From Panagrolaimus kolymaensis (taxonomy: Eukaryota; Nematoda; Chromadorea; Rhabditida; Panagrolaimidae), in contig JAJQJQ010000003.1 in assembly GCA_028622995.1 (NCBI GenBank), positions 496,001 to 560,000 on the forward strand: DNA of 64,000 nucleotides, read 5' to 3'. This document shows positions 22,498 to 35,664 of this stretch, piece by piece. Positions within the stretch are counted from its first letter, which is position 1. Every line of letters begins with the position of its first letter. The notes under the pieces are model-generated. The model saw nothing but the letters and a program-made list of their open reading frames with translations. It had not been told where the DNA came from and ran no database searches. The position numbers were made by a program, and so were the translations under genes.

Positions 22498-25133
22498 TTA
22501 TTTGCGAGGTGTATAAACAACAGCTGTAAAGGAAGCTTCAGATTCGGCAAGGGGTGAGAATCGATTATCGCCATGAGATTCGCTTAATTCATCCATGCTA
22601 GCTCGGCGAGAATAATAATATTCAGCGTGGCTTTCTTCAAAACCATTTGAAGCTTCAGCATCATCCATTTCGGTTTCCTGATTTAGACGGGCTTCAACGC
22701 AAACTCGAGCCATTTCTTCAAATTCTTCATGAACTTCAGCGAGATTCTAAGAAAATTAGTTTAAAATTTTTTTCTTTAAATTTAGTTTGACAAACCTTTA
22801 TCCAATGATACTCAAGTATTTGTTCAGCAGAAAACCGCTCTTCAATATCGAGATTTAATAAGCCTTGAATAAGGGCTTTAGCTGAATAAGAAATATTATC
22901 CCAAATTGGAGATGGAAATCCAAATCTTCCTCTCAAAATTTGTTCAAATAATTGATCCTGGGAATGTTCTTCCATGCACATAAATGGTGGAAAACCACAA
23001 AGTAAAACATAAATAATTATACCAGCAGACCAAATATCTACTTTAACATTATATCCAAGTTCGGCAAGAATTTCTGGAGCTACATAAGTTGGGGTACCAC
23101 ATACATCATATAATAATTTATCATCTTCAAGAACGCAAGCTAAACCAAAATCCGCCAATTTAAGTGCGGGTAAACCATTGGTTGGGTCGGTATAAACCTA
23201 TAAAAATTACTGTATATCGAGCATTAAAAAATTAAGGCTTACCAATAAATTTTCAGGTTTAACATCCCGATGAACTATTTGCATTTTATGAATATGCTCT
23301 AATGCGGATGCTAAACATCGAATTAAATTGCATGCCTCACGTTCACCAAAAGATCGAACAATTCTTAAACGTTCAAAAAGATCACCATCTGGAATAAGTT
23401 CAAGTGAAATAAAAAATGAATCATCTATCAACCAATATTTATACATTTGTACAATATTTTCATGTGAAAGTTCTTGCATTAAAGCTAATTCAGTATCAAT
23501 AAATTGACGAGTAACCGTGAGATTATCTTTTAAAATAACTTTTAAAGCTTTTCGAACATCGGTATCACTAAAAACAATAGGTAATTAATTACCTGGTGGT
23601 ACAACAGCCGATGGTTTAAAAAACATACTTGCAATGAGCTTCATAAACAATAGCTGTATTACCATCGCCCAAAACTTTAATGAGCTCAAATTGTTCGTGT
23701 AATGGAGAAGGCAATAACGGCACTAAAAAATAAGTATTTTAAATAAACTTTCTAAATTGATGAACTAACATTCAGCATTATTTGCAGTTAAACTAAAAGC
23801 TCGAGGATTTCTTATTGAATCATTTCGATTAGGAAGTTCTCGCTTTCGAGGTAATCGTGAACCTCCTTTTCGCGTATTGGAAGAAAATAATCTACGAGAT
23901 TCATCGGTTGCAATATAAAAATCGTCAAGGGCTGTTTTTTCTGTTCCATATGCAAGAAATACATCATCTTCACAAAAGAAATCAGATAAATTTGTTACCT
24001 GCAAATCAATAATAACGTAAAAAATAATAGAAAAATATCAAAAAAATTACCAATCTCCCATGAATAGTAAATAATCTCCGTACAAGGCCACTATCAAGTT
24101 TAACCACCGCTGTAATATCCTGCATAACTTGATCGAAGGATTGAGCAGTTTTTTTATTGAGCAAATGTCGAACAACTCTTCGAGGTTTTATACCATTTCG
24201 AATAATAGTTATAATACGAGGATATACAAATTCATTAGGTTCCTAAAAACCAAATTTGCATAGAAGAGCTTAAATAAAGATAACTGTATTTTACCCTAAC
24301 AAAATTAAAATTCCGAATATGAGTGGAAGATAATTCTTTGGTTTGAGGTTTAGATGCAGCTGAACACCAAACAGGTTGTCGAGCATTTAAATAATTTAAA
24401 GGCTTAAATGTTTCACTGCTCGAACAAACATAACTTTGTCCATCTTTAAATTGTTCAACTGATTCTATCATTTTCATTCCATCGAGGGTAAAAATATGTC
24501 GAACTCCATGAGGTAAGTTTATCGAATCGGCTAATAATCTATTTAATTCTTCCATTAAAACTTTTAAGGATCGAAATCTTTCTGCAGCTACAGCATACCA
24601 AATGCCTTTAAAAAATTGATCCCCATTTCGATAAAATCTAACTCTTTTTGCTTTATTCGTAGTAAAACATCGTAAAGCAGTATTGTTGTCATCTTTTTGA
24701 TTGCTACTCGATGGTTGATCCTCCATATCGGTATCAGCTTTAGTGGAAGATGAACCGTTAACCGAGGAACGACGAGATCTTAAAAAATAATAAAAAGTAT
24801 GAATAAAGAGAAAATAATATATATAAGTAAAAAAATTATTTACCCTAGAGCTTTTCGTTGTTGTTGTTGGTCGCCAGAATTATTGGTTGAGGATGACCTT
24901 TTAGAATTTTGTTTATCCTTGCCTTCTTCAGTCGTTGTTGTTGAGGTTGTTAATTTCGCAGTTAAATCTTCAGATAATAAAGTTGCTGAAGACGAATTAC
25001 TGGGTGGATAATCATTTTTTGATTCACATGCGGCTTTGGATGAAGTATTTCGATAAAAGCTTGACCGTGGACGAGGTCGATGTCCTCGCGGTAGGGTATT
25101 TCGAGGCGTTACTTCAGAGCATACGTCATGCAT
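22498..25133 (-). CDS. zyg-8: Doublecortin-like kinase (ZYG-8/DCLK)
   Basis: Eight exons: 25133-24844, 24778-24295, 24242-24051, 23998-23770, 23722-23629, 23567-23243, 23197-22796, 22746-22498, giving 754 aa. Residues 1-135 are low-complexity and basic or Ser/Thr-rich. Two doublecortin microtubule-binding domains follow: about 138-225 ([11 protein letters not shown]) and 266-345 ([10 protein letters not shown]). The Ser/Thr kinase domain spans about 412-672: glycine loop LGDGNTAIV, catalytic [25 protein letters not shown] and [19 protein letters not shown]. The order is diagnostic of DCLK; C. elegans ZYG-8 promotes microtubule assembly in spindle positioning. The acidic C-tail ends in VVYTPRK. 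The start is the first in-frame ATG; it lies 5 nt after a TTGTTTTAAG, a candidate SL acceptor. Confidence 0.92.
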
Positions 25134-27638
25134 TGACACTTAAAACAACAATAAAAAAATATATAAATATAAGAAGTCAAAGAGTAAATCAACAAATAAA
25201 TGAAACAAGTTTTTTTTATTTAAATCCAAATCGCGCCACAAACTTTTTTTTAATTCGCGGTAAAAGTTTTAAAAGTGAAAGAAAAAAGGAAAATAAAATT
25301 TTTTTCAACATTCTTCAACTTTTTTTGTTTAAATTTTTCTGTTTAAAATTTGATAATTGACTAATATGTTAATTAGAAAGACAACAACGTTTAAAAACCA
25401 GTAGTCGAAAAAAAAAGAGAGTCAGTCAGTCATCCAAGCTTCCTTTTTTTTATCCATTGTCGTCGTCGTGGTCGTGAAGAGGCGCACTAATTCAGCATAA
25501 AGTTATATACGGACAAACAACAAAAACACAGTTGCGTTCTATTTTTTTTAACTACGACAAAAATGGACGCAGCAGCAGAGTGTCCTCTCATTGCAACATA
25601 ATCTCCAGCGACGACGAGCCCTTTGGCGAAAAAGAAAAAAAATATGGGCATCATCATCATCGTTGGTGGTGGCGATGGCTGGGTTTCGGATACCATCCTT
25701 CATTTTTATTAGTCTCGTTCGTTTGTCCGTGTCTCGAGGATAAAAAAATAAAAGATCGCGAGAAATAGAATAGCCCAAGCTTTTTAGTTGTCATCGAAAT
25801 ATGAGACACGACTACCAAATATTCAAACAACAACAAAATATGAAAAAGAAGAAGAAAAAAACAGTCAGTCGTCAAGAAGCCAGCCTGTTCAAAAATTTTA
25901 TTGCCACATTGGATTTGTTTGTGCGTGAGAAAAAAAAAGCCAGAAAGCTTTGTTTTTTAAGTAGTTGGGCATCCTTCAAAAAATAAAATAAAAATATTCT
26001 GCCTGGCTCGTGGCAACAGCAACAACAACTGCAGTTTGGGTTTTATTAGTTTTGACTTTCAATTGTTTTTTTTTCTTTTAGTTTAAGTCAAAATAATTAA
26101 GGCTATTTGCGTTTGAGGCATTTTTTTGATCCATCCATCTTTCTTTTTTTGTAATATAATACTTTTTTATTTTTTCCCTCACATCGCAAATATTTCGAAT
26201 ACAAATTAGCAATTTGAAGAGGGGTAATTTAAAAAATTCCTTCCCTTCAATAAAAAAAGACCTAAAAGTAATGGAATAACGGAAAAAATGCGAAACTATC
26301 TCTTTTTTTCATCGATACAAAAAAAATCGAACGTGAACGCAAAAAAAAGTTTTTTTTGTCGACGATCGAGGAGTAGTATCCGGGTCAAATTAAATATTTT
26401 CTTTTCCCTTTTCACATTTTTTGACCATGTAATTTGTCAAATTTTTTTAACGTTCCGAGTAAAGAGAATGGAAAAAAAGAACTGCGTTCAAATTATTTGG
26501 TTTCTGCCAAAAAAATAAAATAAGAAAAAGATATTTTGTTTGAAAAAGAAATACTTTTTTTAGGCGAAGTTGATGCTGCAGCGAAAATAAAATTTCCTTT
26601 TGTTTTTTTGGATTTTCAATGCATTGTTTTTTTTGTTGCTGAAACTTATGTTAGTCAATAATAGCCTTGAGAAGTCAAGCGGGTGAAATTTTATTTCCAC
26701 TTTGTAATCAGTTTTTTTTCTTCTTCAATTTTTCTTCTTCTCAAAGTGATGCAATGCAAAAAATAAAACAAGTTTATTTAAGCCTTTATTTTTAGAGGCA
26801 GAGATATTCACCACCGATTAAAAATTATATTAAGGCACATATTCCTAATATAAAAAAAAATTAAAAATATATCAATCAAACATAACAATTAAAATGTTTA
26901 AAAAAGAAAAGAATTACTATAAAAAACAATATTAAAAAAAATATACTCTATGGTTAAATTTTAATTTTAAAGAAATAAGTGAAAGGAATATTTTTGGAAA
27001 TAATAATATTTTTTTTAATTTTTGGGCTAAAAAATTATCACAATTTATTTTTTCACCCAAGAAAAAAAAACAAAGTGAAATAATATTAATAAGGCTAGAA
27101 AATAAAACAAAAAAAGAAGCTGAAATTTGGTATTTTTTTATAAGTGTGTGAAGAATGTATGTATATGTACGGGGAGAAAAAAAACCGGCAAAGTAATAAA
27201 GTTTTTGAGAAAGAAAGACCATTAACAAATTTAAAAAAAAACTTGGACGGACGATATAAAAATGGATGAATGAATGAATTAGAGAGAATAACTCCTGAGC
27301 ATTATTAGAAACTAAATTTTAGAATAAGAAAAAAACAATTACAAATTAAAAAAGAAGACACATAAAATCAGGAATACCTTTACGTAACTTTACTCTTTTT
27401 TTTGACTAAAAGTGACCCATAAGCACCCAACCCAAAAAACAATAATATATTTTTTTTGTTTAATCAAAAAAATTATTGAATGAATGATTATAAAAAGCAG
27501 ACCTGTAAAAAAAAGAAAGTTGGAAAAAAAACAAGAAAAAAAAATATTGCGTTGTAAAAATTTTTTTAAAGAAAAAATATAAGTTTTTCTTCTTCAGTAT
27601 TCTCGTTGCTACTGCTGTATTTTTCTTCTTCTTATTTT
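25134..27638. other. Upstream region of zyg-8 and 3' flank of gly-5-like gene
   Basis: About 2.5 kb with no convincing exon. Contains G+C spikes: GTCAGTCAGTC near 25421, GTCGTCGTCGTGGTCGTG near 25459, GCGACGACGAG near 25608 and CAGTCAGTCGTC near 25862. These recur in other 5' flanks of the window and may be promoter elements. Confidence 0.5.
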
Positions 27639-30600
27639 TTAAGCCATATGATATTCTTTTGCTTTATCTTCGTTGTAATCTTTGAAAGTCCAATGTTGAT
27701 ATGCATTATCAGTATCACATGGGCTCATAAAAAGTCGGGCACCATCCTTACTCATTTCTAAACATTTTCCCGTTACAACATGGAGGAGTTGATGTTGCTG
27801 AAAAAATGAATGAATGAATTATTTAATGATTAATCCTTATAAAAAAAATGAGCATACATTATGACTGTATTTCCATTCTTGATTTCCTTTCATACCATGA
27901 CAAGGGAAAATCATAACATCTTTTCCAGCAAAATCCACGCACGATTCATCACGTCTAATTTCGCCATCTTTGCTTAACATCCAATACTAAAAGCAAAAAA
28001 TTATTTAAAGAACCCAAAAGAAAATTATAAAGGTTGAAGAAAAAATGGTCCATGGTTGTTGAGCTTTTGAGTTGATTTAATTTGATTTACAATACAATAC
28101 CTGATTACCGCCTTGATTATGACACCAATAAAGTCCCACATTTTTTTTCTGATTTCCATGCGCAGCCCAATCTAGGCATTGCTTAGAACCGCCGCCTTTG
28201 TTGCGCACCTATTTTACATAAAATTATTTTTTTGCATAAATTGTAAAACTTTATAATACAAAAATTGTTTTTAACGCAATTTGTTATAGCTTGGCTTTGC
28301 TGGCTGGCTTGCTTTCCCAAATGTGCAAATGAAAAAAAATTGAAGTTAATTAAAAAAGCTGGCAAAAAATAAAATAAAAAATTATAAAAAAGCACATTTG
28401 TTGTTTGGTGATTAGTGAAACATATTTGCGCGTTAAATTTTAAAAAAAATCAATGGAGTGGGACTGAATAAATAGTCAATCAAATTCGGTAATAACAAGA
28501 TATTGAAGACATGTGTTTTTTTTTGAATACCTGATTTCCGCCTTGAAGATGACATGGATATGGTACAACTGCTTTATTATGGTGTTCCTCTCCTACAGGA
28601 CTATCAAGACAATGAGCTCTCGATGAGGATCCACCATTGCGAGCCTGAAAAAAATAACAAAGCTAAAATTAACTCGCCTGATTTCCACCTTGTAAGTGAC
28701 ATGGATATAATGATACAGGCTTATTCTTTTCTCGGCGGCCCACAGCGCAGTCCAAGCAACGAGGTGGTTTTATATCACCTCCATTACGAACCTATAACAT
28801 GAATAAGAAGGCCATAAAAACGTTTTAGATTAGGCTAATTTAAAAAAATTCTGAGATTTTTTTTGTTTTTTTTTTAGCGAATTCAAAAAAAAAATATATA
28901 GCAAAAGCGAACTTTAACTTAGGGAGAGAGAGAAGAGGATCTATTGAATGTACAATAAATAATTTTTACAAGAACAAAAAATAAAGTAAAAGACAATAGA
29001 AGTTCCACTTTTTTGTGTTTGGAAAATAGGGGAGATATTTAGGTTTAAAAAGTCTTTTTCGATAAATTTACAACAATAAAGGCACAATGACGAACTTAAA
29101 AAAGTAAGAGTTTTTTTGGATGGATTTTGTCCAGAAAAAAAGAAGAGGAGGATAAATAATTATAACTACAATGGTGGATAGAAGTTGAATAAAACATAAA
29201 AAAGTAATATAAACGTTGTTGTTGATTTTGAAGCGGACTGCACCTGTGGGCTCTGCCATTAGCTTGAAATAAAAATTTAAAAAAAAAAACAAGCCTTTTG
29301 TATTATTATTTCCACAATTTTTTTTGTTGTTTTTGTTAGTAAAAGAAAAAACATAACGTGTTAGTTATATAGATTAAATTAAATCATAAAATTAGGTAAA
29401 CTTTTTTTTACAAGCATATTAAATATATTAGCACTCTCACAAGCAAAAAGCACTGTTAATATTTTTTTAATCATTATTTTATTTAACGCAAAAACCAACC
29501 TCGCCTTTAGCTATAGCATCACCAGGAACAAAAAGCTCTGGAAATACATTATCTAAATACCATTTAAATGATTTGCATTGAAGTTTTTCGCGAAGTTGTT
29601 TACGACCAGAAACATCTCCAAAGTCACCCTAGAAAAACGGCAAAAGTAAACAAACGATGACCGAAACCAAATAAACTGACCAATTGATTGTTGATTCGCT
29701 CATAATAATATTGTTTATATTCATCTAACCAAACTTCAGCTAAACGGATTGAATTACGTTTAAGCACATTTACGCCTGTTCGCCATTTGTAAGGTGATCG
29801 TTTACGGAAAATATGTCCAACATGACTGCATGGGACTATTTCTAAAGTTCCACCGCACATCCAAATCTATAAAAAGATGGGACTAACAAAATGTTTTTTG
29901 GAGATAAAACAAACTTTGAAAGAAATTTCAAGATTTTCTCCACCCCAAATATCGAATCCAGGATCATAAGTTCCAAGCTTTTCGAAATAATCTCGATGAA
30001 TGGAAAAAAGTCCACCAGCCATAGTTGGAGATCTCACGGGATCAATATGACGTTTACGAGATTTTCGATCTCTTTCAGGAATTGGATGCCAATTAAATTG
30101 TAAAGACCAATCAAAACCTCCAACATTAGTGAAAAATGCTTTAGAATAATGATATTCAAAAGTATTATCATCGATGACATCAATAACCGGGCAAACAACG
30201 ATAGTTTCATCTTTATTAATTCTTTCCAACAAAGGTTCTGCCCAACCTTCCATGCATTCACAATGAGAATCCAAAAATGTTAATACTACGCCTTTTGCAA
30301 TCGCAGCTCCACGCAATCTTGCTCGAATTAAGCCTTCACGTTTTTCTAATCTCAAAACTTTCACTTTTTTAAATTGTGCCATATAATCTTCCAAAGCTTT
30401 TTTAGTGTGTTCCATGTCAGAAAAATCATCAACTAAGATAATTTCATGTAATAATTCATCTGGAGTTCGTTCAAGGACACTATGAACCGTTCTCAAAAGT
30501 ACCGACCATGCTTCATTGTGAAAACAAATAATTACAGAAGTATTTGGTAAATTTGAGGAATATTTTTCTGCTTTGCATCTTTAAAAATATTTTTTTAAAT

Positions 30601-31350
30601 GTTAATCTTTGATGTTTTAAAAGAAAATTCTTACTCTTCATCAGCAGCAATTGGTAAAGTTCGATGTACAGAAATCATGTCTGATGCATATTGATTGAAA
30701 GCATTCTTTTGAAAACCTTCATCGTATTTACGCCGTTCTTCAGGTGAGAGTTTCTAAAAAGCATTATTTCTCTCATTCATCTTTCAATTCAATTCAACGA
30801 CGACAAGGTCAATTAGGACAGGGAAAAAATAAATAAAAATATGTATCTACCAAGGTTAAGAGAAGAAAAAACACTTACAGTTTTTTCTACTTTAACTGCT
30901 TTTCCTAGTTCCCCAGATTGAGATGAATCACCTTTTTTATAAATAGGTAGACTTGGATCAAAAAGCTCCTGATTGGGTTTCGGTATTATTCCATCTGCAG
31001 CATCATTTGGTCGGTTATCTTGTGTTTCATCTTTTTTAGGTTCAGCTGCTACATCGGGTTCCTGAATTCCACCATTTATAGGTATGGGAGCCCCAAAACC
31101 CTCTATTACTTGAACTTTTCTTGGTTGTTGTGGTTTTGGTGGATCCACGGGTTTATCATGATAATTTACATTACTACCTTCCTTAAAATAATTTTTTAGC
31201 GTTGGATTGAATAATTGTGTGAAAAAATTAAAAATAAATTACATTTGGACTGTTTGAAAATATTATAAGTGAACCAAGCCATAATACCGGTATTAATAAT
31301 AATAATTTGAGCAAATTAGATTTTTTCTTTACCAGTCTTGGAAAAACCAT
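27639..31350 (-). CDS. gly-5: Polypeptide N-acetylgalactosaminyltransferase
   Basis: Constitutive exons are 31350-31243, 31181-30879, 30753-30635, 30578-29915, 29866-29681, 29628-29500, 27986-27858 and 27797-27639. One of three alternative exons (28791-28678, 28644-28531 or 28208-28101) is inserted between the sixth and the last two. The product is 634 or 636 aa. It is a type II Golgi protein: a short basic cytoplasmic tail, a membrane anchor at about 13-32, a Pro-rich stem, then the GT-A catalytic domain. That domain has DSHCE (metal-binding) and WGGENLE (GalNAc-T motif), and a C-terminal ricin-type lectin domain follows. It transfers GalNAc from UDP-GalNAc to Ser/Thr, starting mucin O-glycans. 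The assignment to gly-5 rests on recalled sequence resemblance of the catalytic region and on the alternative lectin exons; another family member is possible. Confidence 0.9.
28101..28208 (-). other. gly-5: Alternative lectin exon C (36 codons)
   Basis: 108 nt, phase 0 at both ends. Encodes [20 protein letters not shown], then [10 protein letters not shown]: the first ricin-lectin repeat up to the Q of its QxW motif, whose YW lies in the next exon (27986-27858). Acceptor AAAATAG and canonical donor GTATTG. A homologue of exons A and B, but the most diverged and 2 codons shorter. Confidence 0.85.
28531..28644 (-). other. gly-5: Alternative lectin exon B (38 codons)
   Basis: 114 nt, phase 0 at both ends. 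Encodes [18 protein letters not shown] and ends [10 protein letters not shown]. Acceptor TTTTTCAG and canonical donor GTATTC. Its last 10 residues are identical to those of exon A, so A and B are the closer pair. Confidence 0.85.
28678..28791 (-). other. gly-5: Alternative lectin exon A with GC donor (38 codons)
   Basis: 114 nt, phase 0 at both ends. Encodes [18 protein letters not shown] and ends [10 protein letters not shown]. At the position where B and C have CAG then GTATT, this exon has CAG then GCGAGT, a GC 5' splice site. Only 33 nt separate it from exon B, too short for a normal intron here. If unspliced, translation would end two codons later (Ala, Ser, stop). Confidence 0.8.
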
Positions 31351-34300
31351 TTTTTAAGGGCACAAATGGCCGCCAATCGCTTTTATTCAGCGATCTTTAA
31401 TAAAGTTTTAATTTTTTCGTCAATGAAATTTATGACAACCAAAATAAAGTTAATATTTTTCTATGAGAATGAGCTTGTCGTCGTCGTCGTTGACGGCACA
31501 CTTTAAAGGTGGTAAAAGTGCGCTTGCTTGGGCGGGCTAAAGCTCGTGTGCACCCAAGTGGACACTAAAAAATAAATAAAAATAAACTATGGCATGCCCA
31601 ATTATAAACATATCTTTATTTTTTTTTTAAAGTTATACCACGCAAAAAAATAAATATGTCAACAAGAGAACATTAAAAGCCAGAGTCCGGACGAAACAAA
31701 AAAAATTAGGTTGGAAGAAATGGAGAGAACAAAATAAATAATAGTAAAAAAAATGACAGTTTTATGTCAAAATATGTATTCTTAGCTAGCATGACACATA
31801 AATAAATACCTTCAAGCAAAAAAAGAAATAACAACTGACTTTCAAAAAAAAAAAAATCAAGGAAAAAAATGAGTGTATGTTTAAAAAAGAAAAGAAGGAA
31901 AGAGAAAAGCATTTTTCTTTCTTTTTTTTCTCTCTTAATTCTCGTCGTTGACAGCAATAATTAACCCCTTTAAATCACTTTCTTCTTAAAAAGGAAACAA
32001 GCGATGATGCTTTGCCTTTTTTTGTTGCCAACGCGGCAAACATAAACTTGAGAAAATGAAACTTATTTCAACAGAGTGAATGAACAGAAAAAAAAGTAAT
32101 TTTTTTTCCGTTATCGAACAGACCCATCAGCTAAAAAGCATATCGATATTGATAGTGGTGAGATTGGTAGTAAAGGAAAATATAAAATAATAATAAAAGC
32201 ATTTTTCGTTCATCTACGTGCATGCTTGCTTGCTGTTGCTGTTCGATGTGCAAACAACCCAACCCTTTGGGGCAAAAAAAAGAGAGAAACTAAAAATTAA
32301 AAACTTTTTTTTGTGCACCGTTTCATTTCATTACCACTACTACTTTTTTCTTTCGGGAGGGAAATATAAATGACCACTACCAGCTCAAAGGAGGGAGAAT
32401 AAACCCGAGACTAACTAACTAAGTGAATAAGTGAATATTTTTTTGTCTATTGCCTCTCTCTTCTTTTCTCTTGTCGATGTTCGCGATCAACTCGACCGAC
32501 GTCGACGACGACCCCAAAGGTGAAGAAAAACAACATAGTTCTTCGTCAATAAAATAAAACGTGTGTTATTGCGCAGTCATCCAGCCAGCCAAGTAAAGGA
32601 GGGAGTAGCAAAGCAATAAAGAAGAGACATACAACAAAACTTTAGCGCGAATAAAAAGGAAAAAAATGCTACGCGAAAAAATAAAGAAATTATTTAAAGA
32701 GATAAAAATAAAAGAAAAAGGTGAGGTTAAAAAAAGGCAAAAAAAGAAAAGAAAAAAGAATGAAAAAAGTTTGTTTTAATTTCTTCTTTTTTTGTCCTAT
32801 CACATTTTTTATGCGTTCACACGTGTAAAATATAAAAATCTGTGTTTCAAAAAGAAGAAAAAGCAATGACAATGTCTACAAATTTTTTATTTATTTTTCT
32901 CCAACAAAAAACGAATGCAAAGAAAATAAAATAAATCAAAAAAGCTCATTTGCATATGAATTTATTTTTTATAATTTCTCACCTAAAAAATATTATTATG
33001 TAATTGATCAAAAAAAAGTATTTAAAAAAAATAAAGAATATTATCAAAAAAGAAAGAGAAGAAACTCATTCCCGACATTTTTATTTTATTTTTTTCACGG
33101 TCAATGTGGAATATGACGTGGCATCCAACGCGGTTCTTCTTTTTTTCTCCCCTTCATTTTTTTTTTCATCACTGCTCAACAACCCCAGAAAAAAGATTGT
33201 GCTGTTGCGACACAACCAAAAAAAGTATGCAGTGCACATTACTTGGCAACAGCTTAAAATAAAATAAAAGGATGCAAAAGCTTGGTTTTTTTGTTGGTAT
33301 TCTAATCAATGTGTTTGGGGTTGCTGTTGTTCTTGGCAAAAATAAACAATTCCTTTTTTATTTTTAGAAAAGCAGCAAACTTCCGCAGCAAAAAAAAAAA
33401 GAAAGAGAAATAATTTGCCAAAGGAGGAAGGTTGGTGGTTGCCGTTCCACAGAATTTGAAATAAATAGAAGCAGCAAAAATTACACCGGCAAAAAAAGGA
33501 TTTTTATAAATGAGCGGCCTCGAACAGAAACATGATTTCAGGTCTTTTTTTTTTACAAAAGAAAAAAAATGAGGGAAAAATTACGCACAAAAAAACACAT
33601 GGAAAAAAATACGGAAGAAAAAAAAAGAAAAGGAAATTGAGTCTTTTTTTATCCTCCTCCTCCGATTATTTTTTTACGATTTAAAAGAAGTTCAAACAAA
33701 TTAAAAAATAAAACGGATCCATGAAAAGAAAAGAGAAAAGTAAATGCCTACTAAGGTTTCCGACAACAACAATAATAAAAAAAGTATACCGCTGAGTGAA
33801 GGAGAAAGAAAGAGAGGAAAGATGAAAGTGACTCTTAAATATCGCATTACAATTTACGTGTAATCTCCTCTCATCTTAGTATAAAGGCAAAGAAGGCCAC
33901 CAAAATTGTGATGGGTGAATTCCAAAAGTGGATTGCAAATAGGTAGAAGAAAAAAAGAAAAAGAAAACGAGTTGAAATCATCATGATCTCTTTTTTTCCT
34001 TTTTTTGTACATAGGAGGTAAAATAATAATCATGATCAAAAACATGAAAAAAAGAAGAAGAAAATATGGGAAGAGTGACAAACTGTAACTGACTGACGGC
34101 TGGCTGACAATAAAAAAACAGGCTCTTCTCTTTATTTTCATTCATATTCACGTAACTCGCTAAAAATGGAGGGCGGAAAACAGGCTGAACAAGCGAAAGG
34201 ACAAAAAAAAAGGAAAAAATAAGTCGAAAGAGAAAGGGAAAAAAATTAAGTAAGACTAAAGCCGATAAAAAAATACTTTTAAATTGATCCAAATAGGCCA

Positions 34301-35223
34301 AATAAATGAAAATAGGAGCCTAAAAAATTTTCCCAAAAGACTTTAAAAAAAGATTGTCCTTTTTAGTGTTAGCAACCAACGAAGAAAAAAACCATAGTCG
34401 CGAAAAAACAAGGAGGAGGTTGTCTGGGATTTCAAATTGAATCGAATTGAATCTTCTTTTTTTTCTTCATTTAATGATGTTGTTCCCATTGCCAACAAAC
34501 CAAATCCAAAAAACTGCTCTTCTCTCAATTTCTAATAGCAACAAGAAATGAAATGAAATAAAACTAAAAAAAACATATAACAACAATAGCAACAACCAAC
34601 TAAAAAATAAAAAACCAAATGGCAATGAGAGGAAAAAAGAAAGGAAAAAAATTGCTATCAGCGTTGACTGAACGAACTGACTGACGACTGGCGGCAATAG
34701 ATTTGAAGCAACAATAGTCATGTTCGTTGTCCGTTGTCTTAGTTTTTTTTCTTCTTGTTTTACATGGTTTTTTTTATTTGTAGGATAAAAAATTCTTCCT
34801 ATTAAATTTGTGAAAAAATAAACGAATAGTATCTAACAAATACACTCATTTAAACGAGTATAAAATAAACAAATTTAATTTTATATTCACTTTAAAAAAA
34901 TTTAATAATTTTTATAAATAATTAAAAATGCAATCAAAAAATTTATAATTTAAATAAATAAATAGGCAATGTTTTCGTTTCTTGAAACATGGAGAAAAAA
35001 TTTGTACCAGTAAAAACAAGGAAAAAAAGTTCTTGAGAGATATATTAGTTGTAATTCGTACAACAAAATGTGAAAAGTCTAAAGACACAGAATCAGATCA
35101 AATTGATTTTTTAATCAAATATAGCAACATAAAAAATGACATACAAAACAATGATTTCAAAAATATAATAATAAAAACAAGGAAAAAAACAATTTAAAAT
35201 ATAAATAGGAAAAAAACAATGAT
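31351..35223. other. Large intergenic region, no gene seen
   Basis: About 3.9 kb of A/T-homopolymer-rich DNA upstream of the GalNAc-transferase gene and downstream of nxt-1. Repeated G+C spikes include GTCGTCGTCGTCGTTGACGG (about 31476-31495), CTCGTCGTTGACAG (about 31941), CCGACGTCGACGACGACC (about 32497) and GACTGACG words near 34095 and 34680. No ORF with splice context was convincing. Confidence 0.5.
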
Positions 35224-35664
35224 TTATGTTAATAAACGGTAGTCGTCAGACATAATTTTCCACATTCCATCTTGACGTTGACATGTAAGAACTTGAGAAA
35301 AGGTTCGAGCTTCATCCGAAATAATAACGGTGCCGCTGGTCATTAAAATAAGAAAGTTATCGCCATGATTTTTATAATCTTGAGTTCGAATAGTATGTAA
35401 TGATTCGGGTGGGAAGTTTTCTTGCCAAAATTTTCCTATAGCATCTCCACCAACATATGGATTTCCATCAAAGAGTAAACGGCAGGCAGTTCCATATAAA
35501 TGAACAATTTTATCTCGTTTATTATCCATAGTGTCATAATATAAGCTTGTGAATTTTTTGGCATCAGCTAAATATGGATCCTCTGGTGGCGGTGTACGTG
35601 GAGGTCGACGAACAAAAGGCCTACCGCGATTGGATGGTGGATGTGGAGTTTGTTGATAAGACAT
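35224..35664 (-). CDS. nxt-1: NTF2-related mRNA export factor (NXT1/p15)
   Basis: Single exon of 146 aa. An N-terminal Pro/Arg-rich extension of about 28 residues precedes an NTF2-like fold: ADAKKFTSLYYDTMDNKRD (first helix), HLYGTACRLLFDGNP, a central variable part, and C-terminal strands FLILMTSGTVI, QVLTCQRQDG and WKIMSDDYRLL. WKI.SD.(F/Y)R near the C-terminus is typical of NXT1/2 rather than NTF2 itself. NXT1 pairs with the TAP/NXF1 receptor to export mRNA through the nuclear pore. The Arg/Pro extension is longer than in the human protein (from memory, about 140 aa in total). Confidence 0.85.
   Translation of the reverse strand: MSYQQTPHPPSNRGRPFVRRPPRTPPPEDPYLADAKKFTSLYYDTMDNKRDKIVHLYGTACRLLFDGNPYVGGDAIGKFWQENFPPESLHTIRTQDYKNHGDNFLILMTSGTVIISDEARTFSQVLTCQRQDGMWKIMSDDYRLLT

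Noticed and set aside
34982..35197. 71-codon Lys-rich plus-strand ORF
   Set aside because: It has no ATG at its start, A/T-driven composition, and lies opposite the nxt-1 3' flank.
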